A DNA stretch of 64,000 nt from Caulobacter sp. GTDB taxonomy: Bacteria; Pseudomonadota; Alphaproteobacteria; Caulobacterales; Caulobacteraceae. Position 1 is the stretch's first letter. Every line of letters starts with the position of its first letter. A program made the position numbers and the translations under genes. A model generated the notes under the pieces. That model was not told the origin of the DNA. It saw nothing but the letters and a program-made list of their open reading frames with translations, and made no database searches. Below, in pieces: positions 34,892-43,719 of the stretch. The stretch lies in assembly GCA_028291055.1 (NCBI GenBank), contig JAQGIP010000027.1:24144-88143 (forward strand), given 5' to 3'.

Positions 34892-36160
34892 CTAGTCGAA
34901 GATCTTCAGGTTGATGGCGTCGGCCATGGCCTTGTAGCCGGCGTCGTTGGGACTCAGGTGGTCGCCGCTGTCGTAGGCGGGCAGCAGGCGGTTGGGGGCC
35001 TTGGGGTCGCGCAGCACGGCGTCGAAGTCGATCACCGAGTCGAAGGCCTTGCTGGTGCGGATCCAGGTATTGACCGCGTCGCGCTTAGCCATGGCCGCGT
35101 CGCTGTAGAAGCCCGGGCGCTGGGGGATGGGGCCGAAGGGCGGGATGGTGGCGCCGACCACCTTGATGCCGTGGGCGTGGGCCCGGGCGATCAGCTGCTT
35201 GTAGCCGTTGATCACGTCCTCGGCGCTGACCTCCTCGTCGGGCAGCTTGCGCGCGCCGGGGAAGCCGAAGTCGTTGAGCCCCAGCAGCACGATCACGTGG
35301 GTGACCCCCGGCTGGGCCAGCACGTCGCGGTCGAAGCGCGACAGGGCGTTGGGGCCGATGAAGTCGTGCAGCAGGCGGTTGCCGCTGATGGCCGCGTTGA
35401 CCACCGCCACCTGGGTTCCCTTGCGCCCGTTCAGGCGCTCGGCCAGGGCGTCCGGCCAGCGGCGGTTGGCGCCGGCGGTGGAGCCGTAGCCGTCAGTGAG
35501 GGAGTCGCCCAGGGTGACGACCACCTTGGTCTTCTTGACCACCGCGGCTTCGATGCCGGCCACGAAGGGGCGTTCGGTCAGGACCGACGCATTGGGCATG
35601 TCGCGCGCGGCGGTCTGGTTGCCGGGTCCGACGTAGGCCATCTGCATGCCGAAGAAGTGGCCGGTGGATTCGCCCGAACTGCCGGCGAAATAGAGGCTGA
35701 CGGAGACGTTGGCGAGCGGCGAGACGGGGATGTCCACCGGGTCGGAGAGCATGCTGGCGCCATTGGGGATGGTCACCGAAGGGCGGCCGCCAAAGGTCAG
35801 TGTGCGGTCGGTGGCCGGCACGATGGAGGCGCCGGGGCCGGACACGGCGACGTGGGCGGCGGTGATGGTCACCGGACGGCTGCCGAATTCGTTGGTCAGG
35901 CGCACCCGCACGCGGCCCGCGCCGATGCTGAGGCGCGCGACTTCCCGGACCGTCTGATTGTTGAACACGGTGGGCGGATCGCGCGGCGGTTCGGGCGGCG
36001 CGCCCCAGACGGCGGCCCAATCGCCCGACGCGGCCTGCGACAGGGCGGGCGAGGCGCCCAGCATCGATAATCCGCACACGGCGCCGGCCAGCGCCAGCAG
36101 GGCCGGGATACGTCGCGCCCACCGGACGGGGCGGTGTTGGCTGGTCATCTCTTCGCGCAT
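34892..36160 (-). CDS. SGNH/GDSL-family esterase, exported
   Basis: 422 residues from ATG 36160 (MREEMTSQHRPVRWARRIPA) with a long signal peptide ending near ALSQA. SGNH blocks: I TLGDSLTDGYGSTAG (Ser nucleophile), III LLGLNDFGFPG, V DHLSPNDAGY (Asp and His). The 170 residues before block I are a beta-rich module (SIGAGRVRVRLTNEFGSRPV) as in XynE-like acyl esterases acting on polysaccharides. The extracytoplasmic esterase probably deacylates a glycan or lipid. A very long N-terminal extension in the open frame beyond 36160 is antisense to the TIR gene and is not real. Confidence 0.9.
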   Translation of the reverse strand: MREEMTSQHRPVRWARRIPALLALAGAVCGLSMLGASPALSQAASGDWAAVWGAPPEPPRDPPTVFNNQTVREVARLSIGAGRVRVRLTNEFGSRPVTITAAHVAVSGPGASIVPATDRTLTFGGRPSVTIPNGASMLSDPVDIPVSPLANVSVSLYFAGSSGESTGHFFGMQMAYVGPGNQTAARDMPNASVLTERPFVAGIEAAVVKKTKVVVTLGDSLTDGYGSTAGANRRWPDALAERLNGRKGTQVAVVNAAISGNRLLHDFIGPNALSRFDRDVLAQPGVTHVIVLLGLNDFGFPGARKLPDEEVSAEDVINGYKQLIARAHAHGIKVVGATIPPFGPIPQRPGFYSDAAMAKRDAVNTWIRTSKAFDSVIDFDAVLRDPKAPNRLLPAYDSGDHLSPNDAGYKAMADAINLKIFD

Positions 36161-36445
36161 GTCATCACCCTGGTCCACGGCGCATCGCGCCGGTCCTAAG
36201 CCCCTCGAAAGAGAGGTCCGCCCCCGATGAGAACGGCGTTCACCCGCGACACCCATACCCGGCGTCGGCCAACCTTTCAAACCCCATGGCGCTTTTGGGC
36301 GGCTCATATCCTCCGCGCCTGCGATGCGCGCGCGGCCTGTCGCGGTAAGGGAAACGGCGCGCTTACCGTAAATACGGCTTGCCAGCGACGCTTGGCCTTC
36401 GTTTAAGGTGCCCACAGGGTATTCAAGGGGCTTCAAGCGACAACC

Positions 36446-37411
36446 ATGACCACGGACGCGGATATCTTCATCAGCTTCCCGGGCAAGGATCGCAAGGTCG
36501 CGACCACGCTGTGCGCCGCCCTGGAAAGCCGTGGCTTCACCTGCTGGATCTCGGCCCGCGACATCTCGCCGGGCGACAACTTCCAGGTCGCCATCGTGCG
36601 GGCCATCCGCAAGGCCAAGGTGATGCTGCTGGTCTTCACCGCCAACTCCAACCAGTCGGAGGAGATGAGCAAGGAGCTGGCGCTGGCCAGCCAGCAGAAG
36701 CTCGCGGTGATCCCCCTGCGCGTCGAGGACGTCACGCCCAACGACGCCTTCGCCTATGAATTCGCCACCCGACAGTGGATCGATTTCTTCGCCGACTGGG
36801 AATACGCCATCGACCAGCTGGCGCTGCAGATCGGCAAGATCACCGCGCCGGACCCCGCCCTGATGGTCGCCGGCCGCGCCGCCGCCGCTGTTGCGGCCCC
36901 CGCCGCGGCGAAAGCCGCGCCCAAGGCCGAGCCCGCGCCCAAGGTCGCCACGAAACCCGCCAAGCCCGCCATCGACGCCGCGCCCGGCCCGGTGCTGGTC
37001 CCCGTGCTGGAGGGCAAGGCCGACGCCTTCGCCGGCGACGACGCCGCCCCCAGGAAGGGCCCCGGCGGCCTGATGCTGGCCGGCGCCGCCGTGGTGGTCG
37101 TGCTGGCCGTCACCGCCGCCGTGTTCGTCTTCTCCGGCCACAAGGGCAAGCCGGCCGACGCCGGCAAGGACAAGCCCGCCGCCGCCGCCACGGCTACACC
37201 GACCCCGCCGGTTCCCCCGCCCACCGCGGCGCCGGCCCAGGCGGCAACCCCCGATGCCGGCGTGGCCGCCGCCACCGCCGCTCCGGACGCCGCCGGGATC
37301 GCGGCCGCCCCCACGGCCGCCGCCGCCCCCGTTCGGGCCAGGGCTCACGTGGCGCCGGCGAAGAAGGCCCATGCACCCCTGAGGGCCAGCCGTTCGGACG
37401 TCCCCTACTGA
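36446..37411 (+). CDS. Membrane-anchored TIR-domain protein
   Basis: 321 residues. Residues 4-130 are a TIR domain: strand A ADIFISFPGKDR, BB-loop region CWISARDISPGDNF, strand C VMLLVFTANSN and helix SEEMSKELALA, whose Glu77 occupies the position of the catalytic glutamate of NAD-cleaving TIR enzymes. An Ala/Pro/Lys-rich linker (140-205), one transmembrane helix (208-230, LAGAAVVVVLAVTAAVFVF) and a low-complexity Ala/Pro tail follow, putting the TIR domain in the cytoplasm. Bacterial TIRs often make signalling nucleotides or deplete NAD on infection. The next gene, 61 bases downstream, has an RyR domain. NADase activity is inferred. Confidence 0.85.
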   Translation: MTTDADIFISFPGKDRKVATTLCAALESRGFTCWISARDISPGDNFQVAIVRAIRKAKVMLLVFTANSNQSEEMSKELALASQQKLAVIPLRVEDVTPNDAFAYEFATRQWIDFFADWEYAIDQLALQIGKITAPDPALMVAGRAAAAVAAPAAAKAAPKAEPAPKVATKPAKPAIDAAPGPVLVPVLEGKADAFAGDDAAPRKGPGGLMLAGAAVVVVLAVTAAVFVFSGHKGKPADAGKDKPAAAATATPTPPVPPPTAAPAQAATPDAGVAAATAAPDAAGIAAAPTAAAAPVRARAHVAPAKKAHAPLRASRSDVPY

Positions 37412-37472
37412 GGCCTCTCCTACCCGCGGCGGCCCGGCAGCCCCTCCATAGGCGAAGGGCGCCGGATCAGCC

Positions 37473-39182
37473 GTGAGCCGCCACAAGCCCCGCCGCTCGA
37501 TCCGCGCCGTCTGGATCATCCCGATCCTGGCCATCGTCACCCTGGCGCTGGGCACCAACGGCTGGATGGATCACGGCTTCGGGCCGGCCACCTCCTTCTA
37601 CCGGGCCGTCTGTCTGTTCGACGCCGGCAACGGCTACTACACCGACCCGATCGTGGCTGGGGACTGGCGCTTCCAGGTCGGCCGCTGGACCGGTCTCGGG
37701 GTGGTCTTTTCCGCCGCCATCGCCGCCCTCGGGGCCCTGTTGCGCGAGCGGCTGGTGCTGGGCGTCGCGCGCTATCTGCGCCAGCAGGTGGTGGTGGTGG
37801 GCAGCGAGGGCTTGGCCACCAAGGCCTATGAAGAGGCCCGCTATGTGGGCAAGAGCGTCGCCTGGCTTGGCGCCGAGGCGCTGGGGGTCGATTCCATCGA
37901 CGCCATCGCGCTGCCCTGGCCGCCGCAGGACCACGTCACCACCGTTCTGGACTACAGCCAGCGCGCCGACCATGTGCTGATCGCCGCCGCCGACGACGCC
38001 GAGGCGCTGTCCATGGTGCGCGCCGCGCGGGTGACGGCGCCGGGCGCCTTCATCACCGCCATCATGCGCGACGAGCGCCTGGCCGAGGATGCGGCGGCCA
38101 CCCTGAACCAGCCGCGCACCCGGGTGATGTCCGGCGCGGCCATCGCGGCCCGGCGGCTGAACCACATGCATCCGCCCTTCCTGCTGGCGCGGGACAAGGA
38201 GCAGGGCCGTATCCACGCGGTGATCATCGGCTTCGGCCAGACCGGCCAGGCCATCGCCCGCGACCTGATCGTCAACTGCCGCACCACCTATCTGGAGTTG
38301 CCGGCGATCACCATCATCGACCCCCGCGCCGACGCCCTGGAGGGGGTGCTGAAGGCTCGGGTGCCGGAACTGGAGGAGTGCGCCCACTTCACCTTCATCA
38401 TGGGCCAGGTGGGCACCGAGTCGGTGACGCCCGACCCGGGGGTCATGGCCAAGGCGGTGGCCGATGTCGGGCCGCTGACGGCGGCCTATGTCTGCCTGCG
38501 CTCGGACGCCTCGGCCCTGGGCGCGGCGGCCATGCTGCAGTCGGTGCTGCGCCGCCAGAACGTGCGCCATCCCGACATCTTCATCCGCCTGCGCGACTCC
38601 AACACCGTGGGCGACGGCATCGGCGGCAAGGGCCTCGACGCCCTGATTCCGTTCGGCGACCTGGACGAGGTGCTGAGCGCGAGCGAATTCCTGTCGAGCG
38701 CCCCGGACGCCGCCGCCCGCGCCTTCAGCGACGCCTATCGCGCCTCGCTGACGCGCGAGCAGCGCGACGACATGACCAACAACGCCGCCCGCCCCTGGGA
38801 CAGCCTCAACGAGACCTTCCGCCAGGCCAACCGCGACGCCGTCGCCCACATCGCCGCCAAGCTGTCGAGCGCGGGAGTCCCGCAAGAGTTGTGGCGCGGC
38901 CTGGACGGCCTCCCACGCCTGACGCCCCGTCAGCCGCTGTTCTCCAACGATCAGGAATGCGAGGCCCTGGCGCGGCTGGAACACGAACGCTGGAACGCCC
39001 AGCGGCGCATGGACGGCTGGCGCGTCACCCGCCAGCCCAAGAAGGACGAGGTCATGCGCCGCCATCCCTCGCTGCTGCCCTATGACGCCCTGACCGAAGA
39101 TGTGAAGGAGTTCGACCGCATCTACGTGCGCGAAACCCAGGCCATCCTGATGAAGGCGGCGGGCGCGACCCGCCGGCGCTAG
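37473..39182 (+). CDS. 2-TM protein with TrkA-N/RCK-like domains and a C-terminal RyR domain
   Basis: 569 residues, GTG start at 37473 (no near ATG). Two membrane helices (about 11-27 and 72-90) with a 45-residue connecting segment recall a 2-TM pore topology, but no TVGYG potassium filter is present. Two Rossmann-like units follow: 104-230 (VVVVGSEGLATKAYEEARYV) and 247-400 (HAVIIGFGQTGQAIARDL), the TrkA-N/RCK fold that binds nucleotides. Residues 489-559 are a ryanodine-receptor RyR domain (LEHERWNAQRRMDGW, HPSLLPYDALTEDVKEFDR). The 3' TAG is the end of a repeat. It is most likely the ligand-sensing effector of the TIR gene before it. Confidence 0.85.
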   Translation: MSRHKPRRSIRAVWIIPILAIVTLALGTNGWMDHGFGPATSFYRAVCLFDAGNGYYTDPIVAGDWRFQVGRWTGLGVVFSAAIAALGALLRERLVLGVARYLRQQVVVVGSEGLATKAYEEARYVGKSVAWLGAEALGVDSIDAIALPWPPQDHVTTVLDYSQRADHVLIAAADDAEALSMVRAARVTAPGAFITAIMRDERLAEDAAATLNQPRTRVMSGAAIAARRLNHMHPPFLLARDKEQGRIHAVIIGFGQTGQAIARDLIVNCRTTYLELPAITIIDPRADALEGVLKARVPELEECAHFTFIMGQVGTESVTPDPGVMAKAVADVGPLTAAYVCLRSDASALGAAAMLQSVLRRQNVRHPDIFIRLRDSNTVGDGIGGKGLDALIPFGDLDEVLSASEFLSSAPDAAARAFSDAYRASLTREQRDDMTNNAARPWDSLNETFRQANRDAVAHIAAKLSSAGVPQELWRGLDGLPRLTPRQPLFSNDQECEALARLEHERWNAQRRMDGWRVTRQPKKDEVMRRHPSLLPYDALTEDVKEFDRIYVRETQAILMKAAGATRRR

Positions 39183-39283
39183 AGCGCTTTCCGGCGAAGT
39201 GGAAACCGGTTCGCCGCCCGAAAAGCGCGACAAAACAAAACCTGGAGCGCCGCTCCGATTCCATCGGAGCGGATTGCGCTCCA
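39180..39283. repeat. 104-bp TAGAGCG...CTCCA element, reverse orientation
   Basis: Starts with the TAG stop of the RyR gene, then AGCGCTTTCCGGCGAAGTGG, AAACCGGTT, the AAAAGCGCGACAAAACAAAA core, the GGAGCGCCGCTCCGATTCCA hairpin and TTGCGCTCCA. It is the reverse complement of the copy at 14837-14940 (same 104-base length) with scattered differences. Confidence 0.8.
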
Positions 39284-39300
39284 GCCCCACCCGGCGAGGG

Positions 39301-39330
39301 TTTGGGGGCGAAAGGCAAATTGCCCCCAAA
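39301..39330. other. Hairpin in the 39183-39486 gap
   Basis: TTTGGGGGC (39301-39309) pairs with GCCCCCAAA (39322-39330) around a 12-base loop, right after the dispersed repeat, and may terminate the TIR/RyR transcript. The remaining bases to 39486 are AT-richer, with no ORF or motif I can support beyond a promoter for the next gene. Confidence 0.5.
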
Positions 39331-39486
39331 GATGGACTGAAACTGCGGCCCGTTTGCAACGGTTTGGGTCAATTGCCCAGGTTACAGAAAAATCACGGGA
39401 TCGAAGCCTTTTTGTAGGCATTTTGATCCCAATATCTGAGTCACCGCGCCCCCTCCCCCATTTGGGCGCACCTGGGATCTATCGTC

Positions 39487-39903
39487 GTGTCGTTGCTGTC
39501 CTCGCTCTCCTTCGGCTTTGTCGGAGCCGCCGCCCCTCGGCGTTCGCTCTGGAGGACGCTCGCGCGCTGGGCGCTGCTGTCGCTGGGCTGCCTGCTGCTG
39601 GCCGTCGGCCTGGTCGGCGCCCTGCTTCCTGGACACCTGGGCGTGCCGGTGCTGGTGGTCGGCCTGATCATCGTGCTGCGCACCTCGCGCCCCGCCCGCC
39701 GTCAGTTCATCGGCCTGCAGCAACGCCACCCCAAGCTGGTCTTCCCCCTGCGCCGCCTGCTGCGCCGCGAGCCGGAGGTCATGCCCGTGGCGTGGCAACA
39801 GCTGCTGCGCGCCGAGAAGCTGATCCTGCCGCGCAAATGGCGTCACGCCGCGCGTCTGCGCCGCCGCTATCTGCGCAAGGCCAAGGCCGCCATCGGCCTC
39901 TAG
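39487..39903 (+). CDS. Small two-helix membrane protein, PGPGW-like
   Basis: 138 residues from GTG 39487. After a short basic N-terminus there are two adjacent hydrophobic helices, ARWALLSLGCLLLAVGLVGA and LGVPVLVVGLIIVL, joined by LLPGHLGVP, resembling the LLPGPPG hairpin of PGPGW/TIGR02611 or DUF454 membrane proteins. The C-terminal 80 residues are strongly basic and cytoplasmic (RRLLRREPEVMP, RKWRHAARLRRRYLRKAKAA). Function unknown; the basic tail could bind nucleic acid or phospholipid. Confidence 0.65.
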   Translation: MSLLSSLSFGFVGAAAPRRSLWRTLARWALLSLGCLLLAVGLVGALLPGHLGVPVLVVGLIIVLRTSRPARRQFIGLQQRHPKLVFPLRRLLRREPEVMPVAWQQLLRAEKLILPRKWRHAARLRRRYLRKAKAAIGL

Positions 39904-39930
39904 GGTCCGAACTCAATACCCCCCAACGTC

Positions 39931-40068
39931 CGCTCGTCCCCGCGAAGGCGGGGATCCAAGCCGGCTCTCCGGAAGGGCGTTGGTTCGATGGGCGGCTCGC
40001 GTACGCCATCGTAGCGACGCGCGCGTTCTGACAAGCCGCTTGGATCCCCGCCTGCGCGGGGACGAGCG
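39931..40068. repeat. CGCTCGTCCCCGCGAAGGCG inverted repeat
   Basis: 138-base palindrome: CGCTCGTCCCCGCGAAGGCG plus GGGATCCAAG at the left is complementary to CTTGGATCCCCGCCTGCGCG plus GGGACGAGCG at the right. It occupies half of the 303-base gap 39904-40206 between convergent genes. The rest of the gap (40069-40206) has small hairpins but no ORF or recognisable site. Confidence 0.8.
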
Positions 40069-40206
40069 GAATTTGGTGGCACACGCAAGGGCGCGATTTG
40101 TGTGCATCCTTAAGCGCGTTCGCGAGGATGAGCGGGCGGCTTTGACGCTGCACTTCCAATTGAGTGCAGCCTGTGGGCCGCCGGCTTCGCCGCCGCGCCC
40201 TCAGGA

Positions 40207-40440
40207 TCAATCCTTGGCGCGCGCCAGACCCGCCAGGGCGGTCGTCCCGGCCTGGGTGATGTTCCAGCCCTCGCGGTTGCGCTCGGCCAGGCCCATGTCG
40301 GTCAGCGCCCGCGCATCGGAAATACTGATCCAGTCGACATCCTCGCCCGCGCTCTTGCGGGCCAGGTTCTGCAGCGCGGTGAGCTGGCCGGGGGTGAGAT
40401 CGGCGAGCGGTTGTGACGGAAGATCGACAGGTTCGGTCAT
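40207..40440 (-). CDS. Hypothetical winged-helix-like small protein
   Basis: 77 residues starting at ATG 40440: MTEPVDLPSQPLADLTPGQL, then TALQNLARKSAGEDVDWISI, SDARALTDMGLAERNREGWN and ITQAGTTALAGLARAKD. The order (helices, then GLAERN.EGW.IT.AG..AL) looks like a small winged helix. I do not recognise the family. Codon bias supports coding. Confidence 0.6.
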   Translation of the reverse strand: MTEPVDLPSQPLADLTPGQLTALQNLARKSAGEDVDWISISDARALTDMGLAERNREGWNITQAGTTALAGLARAKD

Positions 40441-40605
40441 CGCGCCCTTTCAGGCTGCGGGCGGCGGGACAGTCCTTATAGTCGCTTGCACCGCGCGCGG
40501 TGGGGATTGTTTTTAACCGGCCCGGCCCATTGATGCCCTTCCCCCGCGCGGGCCGCTCACGCTACCGTTGCCCATGAGGCCAAGGGAGGGGGCCAGAGGA
40601 GCAGA

Positions 40606-42333
40606 ATGACGGACGCCCCTTCGCCCGCGGAAAGCCGTCTGGCGGCCGCTCTGGAGAGCGTGAGCGACGGCGTCTATGCCCTGGACGCCGAATGGCGCTA
40701 CGTGATCTTCAACCGCGCCGCCGAGGAATACTTCGGCGCGTCCCGCGACATGGTGCTTGGCCGGACCCTTTGGGAGGTCTTTCCCCAGGGACGCGGCACA
40801 CCGTTCGAAGCCGCCTGTCACGCCGCCCGCGACAAGGGGACCGTCACCACCTTCGAGACCCGCTCGCTGATGCGCCCCGATCGCTTCGTGGAATTGCGCA
40901 TCGCGCCCATGGCTCCGGACGGGATCGCCGTGTCGCTGACCGACGTCTCCGAACGCAAGGCCATCCAGGACGCATTGCTTGAAAGCCAGGCCCGGCTGGA
41001 GATGGCCACCGAGGCCTCGCATCTGGGTGTGTGGGAATGGCGGCTCGACGCGCCGTGGATGGTGGTCTCGCCCCGCGCCCGCGTCATCTGGGGGTTCGGG
41101 GCGGACGAGCCGGTCAGCTATGCGATGCTCGAAGCCTCCGTCCACCCGGGCGACCGCGAAGACCTGATCGCCCGCCTCGGACGCGCCTTCGACCCGGCGC
41201 TGCGCGAGGCCGGCGCCTATGAGTACCGGATTCTGTGGCCCGACGGCGCCGTGCGCCGGGTGCGCGGTCAGGCCGAGGCCGTGTTCGAGGACACGGAGGG
41301 CGGCCCCGTGGTGGTCCGCTATGTCGGCACGGTCGAGGACATCACCGAGCAGCGGGACGTGGAGTTGCACCTGCGCGAATCCGAATCGCGTCTGCGCCTG
41401 GCGGTGGACGCCGGCCGCATGGCCGTGTGGGAGACCGACGCCCTGGCTGGCACGGTCGTGTCCAGCCTTGAGATGAACCGCATGCTGGGTTTCGCCGATG
41501 ACGCCCGGCCGACCCTCGAGCAGGTCAACGCCCGCTACGCCCCCGGCGAACTGGCGCGGGTGGTGGCCATGATCCAGGACCTGATCGCGCGCGGCGAGCG
41601 CTACCTGGACGTGGAGTACCGCTATCTCTGGCCGGACGGACAGACCCGCTGGCTGATGCTGCGGGCCGAACTCGGCGGCGATCCGGGCGGCTATCCCACC
41701 CGCGCCGTCGGCGTGATGATGGACATCACCGAGCGCAAGGAGGCCGAGGAGCGGATGAAGCTGCTGGCCAGCGAGGTCGACCACCGCGCCAACAACCTGC
41801 TGGCCCTGGTCCAGGCCACCGTGGCGCTGTCCACCGCCGACGATGTGGACGGCTTCAAGGCCAGCCTGGCCGGGCGTCTCTCGGCCCTGGCGCGCTCGCA
41901 CCAGCTGCTGGCCGGCGGGCGCTGGCAGGGCGCCGATCTCGGCGGCCTGCTGTGGGAGGAACTCAGCCCCTATGATACCGACCGGCATGGCCGCATCCAG
42001 CTGACCGGCCCGCCTCACCTGCTCAATCCCGCCGCCGCCCAGGCCCTGTCCATGGCGCTGCACGAACTGGCCACCAACGCCGCCAAGCACGGCGCCCTGT
42101 CGGCGCCCGAGGGGTCCGTCCGCGTGGCCTGGACCAGCGATGACGCCGGCGGGCTGGAGATCGACTGGAGCGAACACGGCGGCCCGCCGGTCACACAGCC
42201 CACGCGCCGGGGCTTCGGCAACCAGCTGCTCGGCCGCGCCCTGAGCGGCGCGCTGGGCGGCGGCGCCGAGATGACCTGGGCCCCGGAGGGCCTGCGCGCG
42301 CGGCTGACCCTGCCGGGGGTCGACACGCGCTAG
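40606..42333 (+). CDS. HWE-family sensor histidine kinase with three PAS domains
   Basis: 575 residues, no membrane helix, so a soluble kinase. PAS domains span about 10-125, 130-255 and 262-385, each ending in a PAC-type D(V/I)(S/T)E(R/Q) motif. The kinase core is of the HWE/HisKA_2 type: LLASEVDHRANNLLALVQAT with the phospho-acceptor His, ALHELATNAAKHGALS (N box) and IDWSEHGGPPVTQPTRRGFG, which contains the WxE.GGPPV HWE signature. HWE kinases in alphaproteobacteria often act in light, oxygen or general-stress (PhyR) signalling. No flavin-binding GRNCRFLQ motif is seen. Confidence 0.92.
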   Translation: MTDAPSPAESRLAAALESVSDGVYALDAEWRYVIFNRAAEEYFGASRDMVLGRTLWEVFPQGRGTPFEAACHAARDKGTVTTFETRSLMRPDRFVELRIAPMAPDGIAVSLTDVSERKAIQDALLESQARLEMATEASHLGVWEWRLDAPWMVVSPRARVIWGFGADEPVSYAMLEASVHPGDREDLIARLGRAFDPALREAGAYEYRILWPDGAVRRVRGQAEAVFEDTEGGPVVVRYVGTVEDITEQRDVELHLRESESRLRLAVDAGRMAVWETDALAGTVVSSLEMNRMLGFADDARPTLEQVNARYAPGELARVVAMIQDLIARGERYLDVEYRYLWPDGQTRWLMLRAELGGDPGGYPTRAVGVMMDITERKEAEERMKLLASEVDHRANNLLALVQATVALSTADDVDGFKASLAGRLSALARSHQLLAGGRWQGADLGGLLWEELSPYDTDRHGRIQLTGPPHLLNPAAAQALSMALHELATNAAKHGALSAPEGSVRVAWTSDDAGGLEIDWSEHGGPPVTQPTRRGFGNQLLGRALSGALGGGAEMTWAPEGLRARLTLPGVDTR

Positions 42334-42365
42334 GTCGCGTCAACATCCAAGCCGCGGCGATGAGT

Positions 42366-42439
42366 GGGGACATGCACGGATTTCCGTCCCGCAGGTCGGC
42401 CTCATCACGGACCACGACCGGAAATGGGTGCGTGTCCCC
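42366..42439. repeat. GGGGACA...TGTCCCC inverted repeat
   Basis: GGGGACATGCACGGATTTCC at the left pairs with CGGAAATGGGTGCGTGTCCC C at the right with three mismatches. It follows the kinase stop by 33 bases. A short relative is at 61089-61117. Confidence 0.6.
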
Positions 42440-42547
42440 AGGTATCGCGGGCCTCGCATAGGACGGCTCCAGGCGCCGCCCCGCCCGAACCCAAAAATCC
42501 ACACCCCCCTATTCCAACGGTCGGGGCCGTTGCGGCCTTATGGGCCC

Positions 42548-43270
42548 ATGTCCATCGGCCCCGACAACGCCCCGACTTCGGCCCCCATCCCTGGCGACCC
42601 GCGCCCGGATGACCCCGACGCTTGGGGCGAACGCCGGCTGGCGATCCTCTCCGAGCTCGCGGAAGCCGGCCTTGAGATCGCCCTGGCGCTGAAGACCCGC
42701 ATCGTGGAGACGGCGGCGGCGGAGCCCGACACGGACTCCGCCCGCGCCTGCGCCGACCTGGCCCGGGCCTTCGATCGGGCTTCGCGCGCCGTTCGCATGA
42801 GCATCGCCCTGCGCGAGCGGGTGGCGAAGGAGGCCGCTGCCGGCGGCCAAGCCGCGCGCACGGCCGCCGATGACGCCCGAACCCACCGCGCCGGCCGCGT
42901 GCGGCGCATCGTCGGGCGGATCGCCAAGGTCCGCTACACCGACCGCTACGTGCGCGAAGCCTTCGACAGCGAGGCCCGCGAGCGCCTGTACGACCGCGAC
43001 ATCACCGGTGATCTCGCGAACCGCCCGATCGGCGCCCTGGTGGCCCAGATCTGCGCCGACCTGGACCTGTCGCCCCGCTGGACGGCGATGGCGCAGGAAG
43101 CCTGGGCCCAGGAAGAGATCAATGAGCGCCCGCCGGGCTCGCCCTACGCGGCCTGGCCCGACCTTCCACCCGACGAGCCCGATCCGGAGCCCGAGTTCTG
43201 GGACGATGACGACGACGACTTCGAGGACGAAGAAGGCGAGCCGGATGATCCGGGAGGGGGCGACCCCTAG
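42548..43270 (+). CDS. Hypothetical protein with acidic C-terminus
   Basis: 240 residues from ATG 42548 (MSIGPDNAPTSAPIPGDP). A helical centre (RRLAILSELAEAGLEIALAL) is followed by RVRRIVGRIAKVRYTDRYVR and ends with a very acidic run of Asp/Glu (residues 215-235). The body resembles the uncharacterised proteins near terminase/HTH genes in Caulobacter, but I cannot assign a family. Its TAG overlaps the CTA stop of the convergent DUF2141 gene in a CTAG tetramer. Confidence 0.65.
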   Translation: MSIGPDNAPTSAPIPGDPRPDDPDAWGERRLAILSELAEAGLEIALALKTRIVETAAAEPDTDSARACADLARAFDRASRAVRMSIALRERVAKEAAAGGQAARTAADDARTHRAGRVRRIVGRIAKVRYTDRYVREAFDSEARERLYDRDITGDLANRPIGALVAQICADLDLSPRWTAMAQEAWAQEEINERPPGSPYAAWPDLPPDEPDPEPEFWDDDDDDFEDEEGEPDDPGGGDP

Positions 43271-43719
43271 TGCAGCCTGATCGCCTGGTCGTTGGCGCCG
43301 GCTTTGACGTGGAAGGCGGCGGCGCGCCAGGCCGGGGGGCCGAACATGCCGCGCGCATTGTTGGAGAAGGCGTAGGGCTCGAGCGGCATGCCGACCGGGC
43401 TGAAGTTCATCCTGCCGTTGCCGTCGATGTCGTGGAACGACTTGATCGCATAGTCGCCGGGCGGCAGGCCCGCCACGGTCACCGAGAAGTCGCCGCCGCC
43501 GGCCGGCAGGACCCAGGATCGGATCGGATGGGCGTTGGCTTCATAGGCGCGGCGGTTGTCGAACAGGGCGGCCAGGACCGTACCCCGGCGCGACTTCAGG
43601 CCGTTGAAGTCGATGGTCAGCGAGGCGCCCCCGTTGGCCTGCGCCGCGGCTTGCGAGGTGGCCAGTTCGGGCGCGGCCAGGGCGGCCAGGGCCAACAGCG
43701 TGATCAGCAGGGGTTTCAT
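43267..43719 (-). CDS. DUF2141 secreted protein
   Basis: 150 residues from ATG 43719 (MKPLLITLLALAALAAPELA), a signal peptide cleaved near AAA. The mature domain reads LTIDFNGLKSRRGTVLAALF, then FSVTVAGLPPGDYAIKSFHD, IDGNGRMNFSPVGMPLEPYA and FSNNARG, the DUF2141 immunoglobulin-like fold with the conserved D.N.NG..D/N loop. It is probably periplasmic or outer-membrane associated. It overlaps the upstream acetyltransferase gene by four bases. Confidence 0.9.
   Translation of the reverse strand: MKPLLITLLALAALAAPELATSQAAAQANGGASLTIDFNGLKSRRGTVLAALFDNRRAYEANAHPIRSWVLPAGGGDFSVTVAGLPPGDYAIKSFHDIDGNGRMNFSPVGMPLEPYAFSNNARGMFGPPAWRAAAFHVKAGANDQAIRLH

Noticed and set aside
36161..37558. The ~460-residue N-terminal extension of the SGNH esterase frame, antisense to the TIR gene
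   Set aside because: The signal peptide begins at ATG 36160; the extension is glycine/arginine-rich shadow of the TIR coding strand. The 285-base divergent region 36161-36445 is left as promoter space.
40069..40206. Possible small RNA between the palindrome and the minus-strand hypothetical gene
   Set aside because: Only short imperfect hairpins; no promoter or terminator pattern that I can support.
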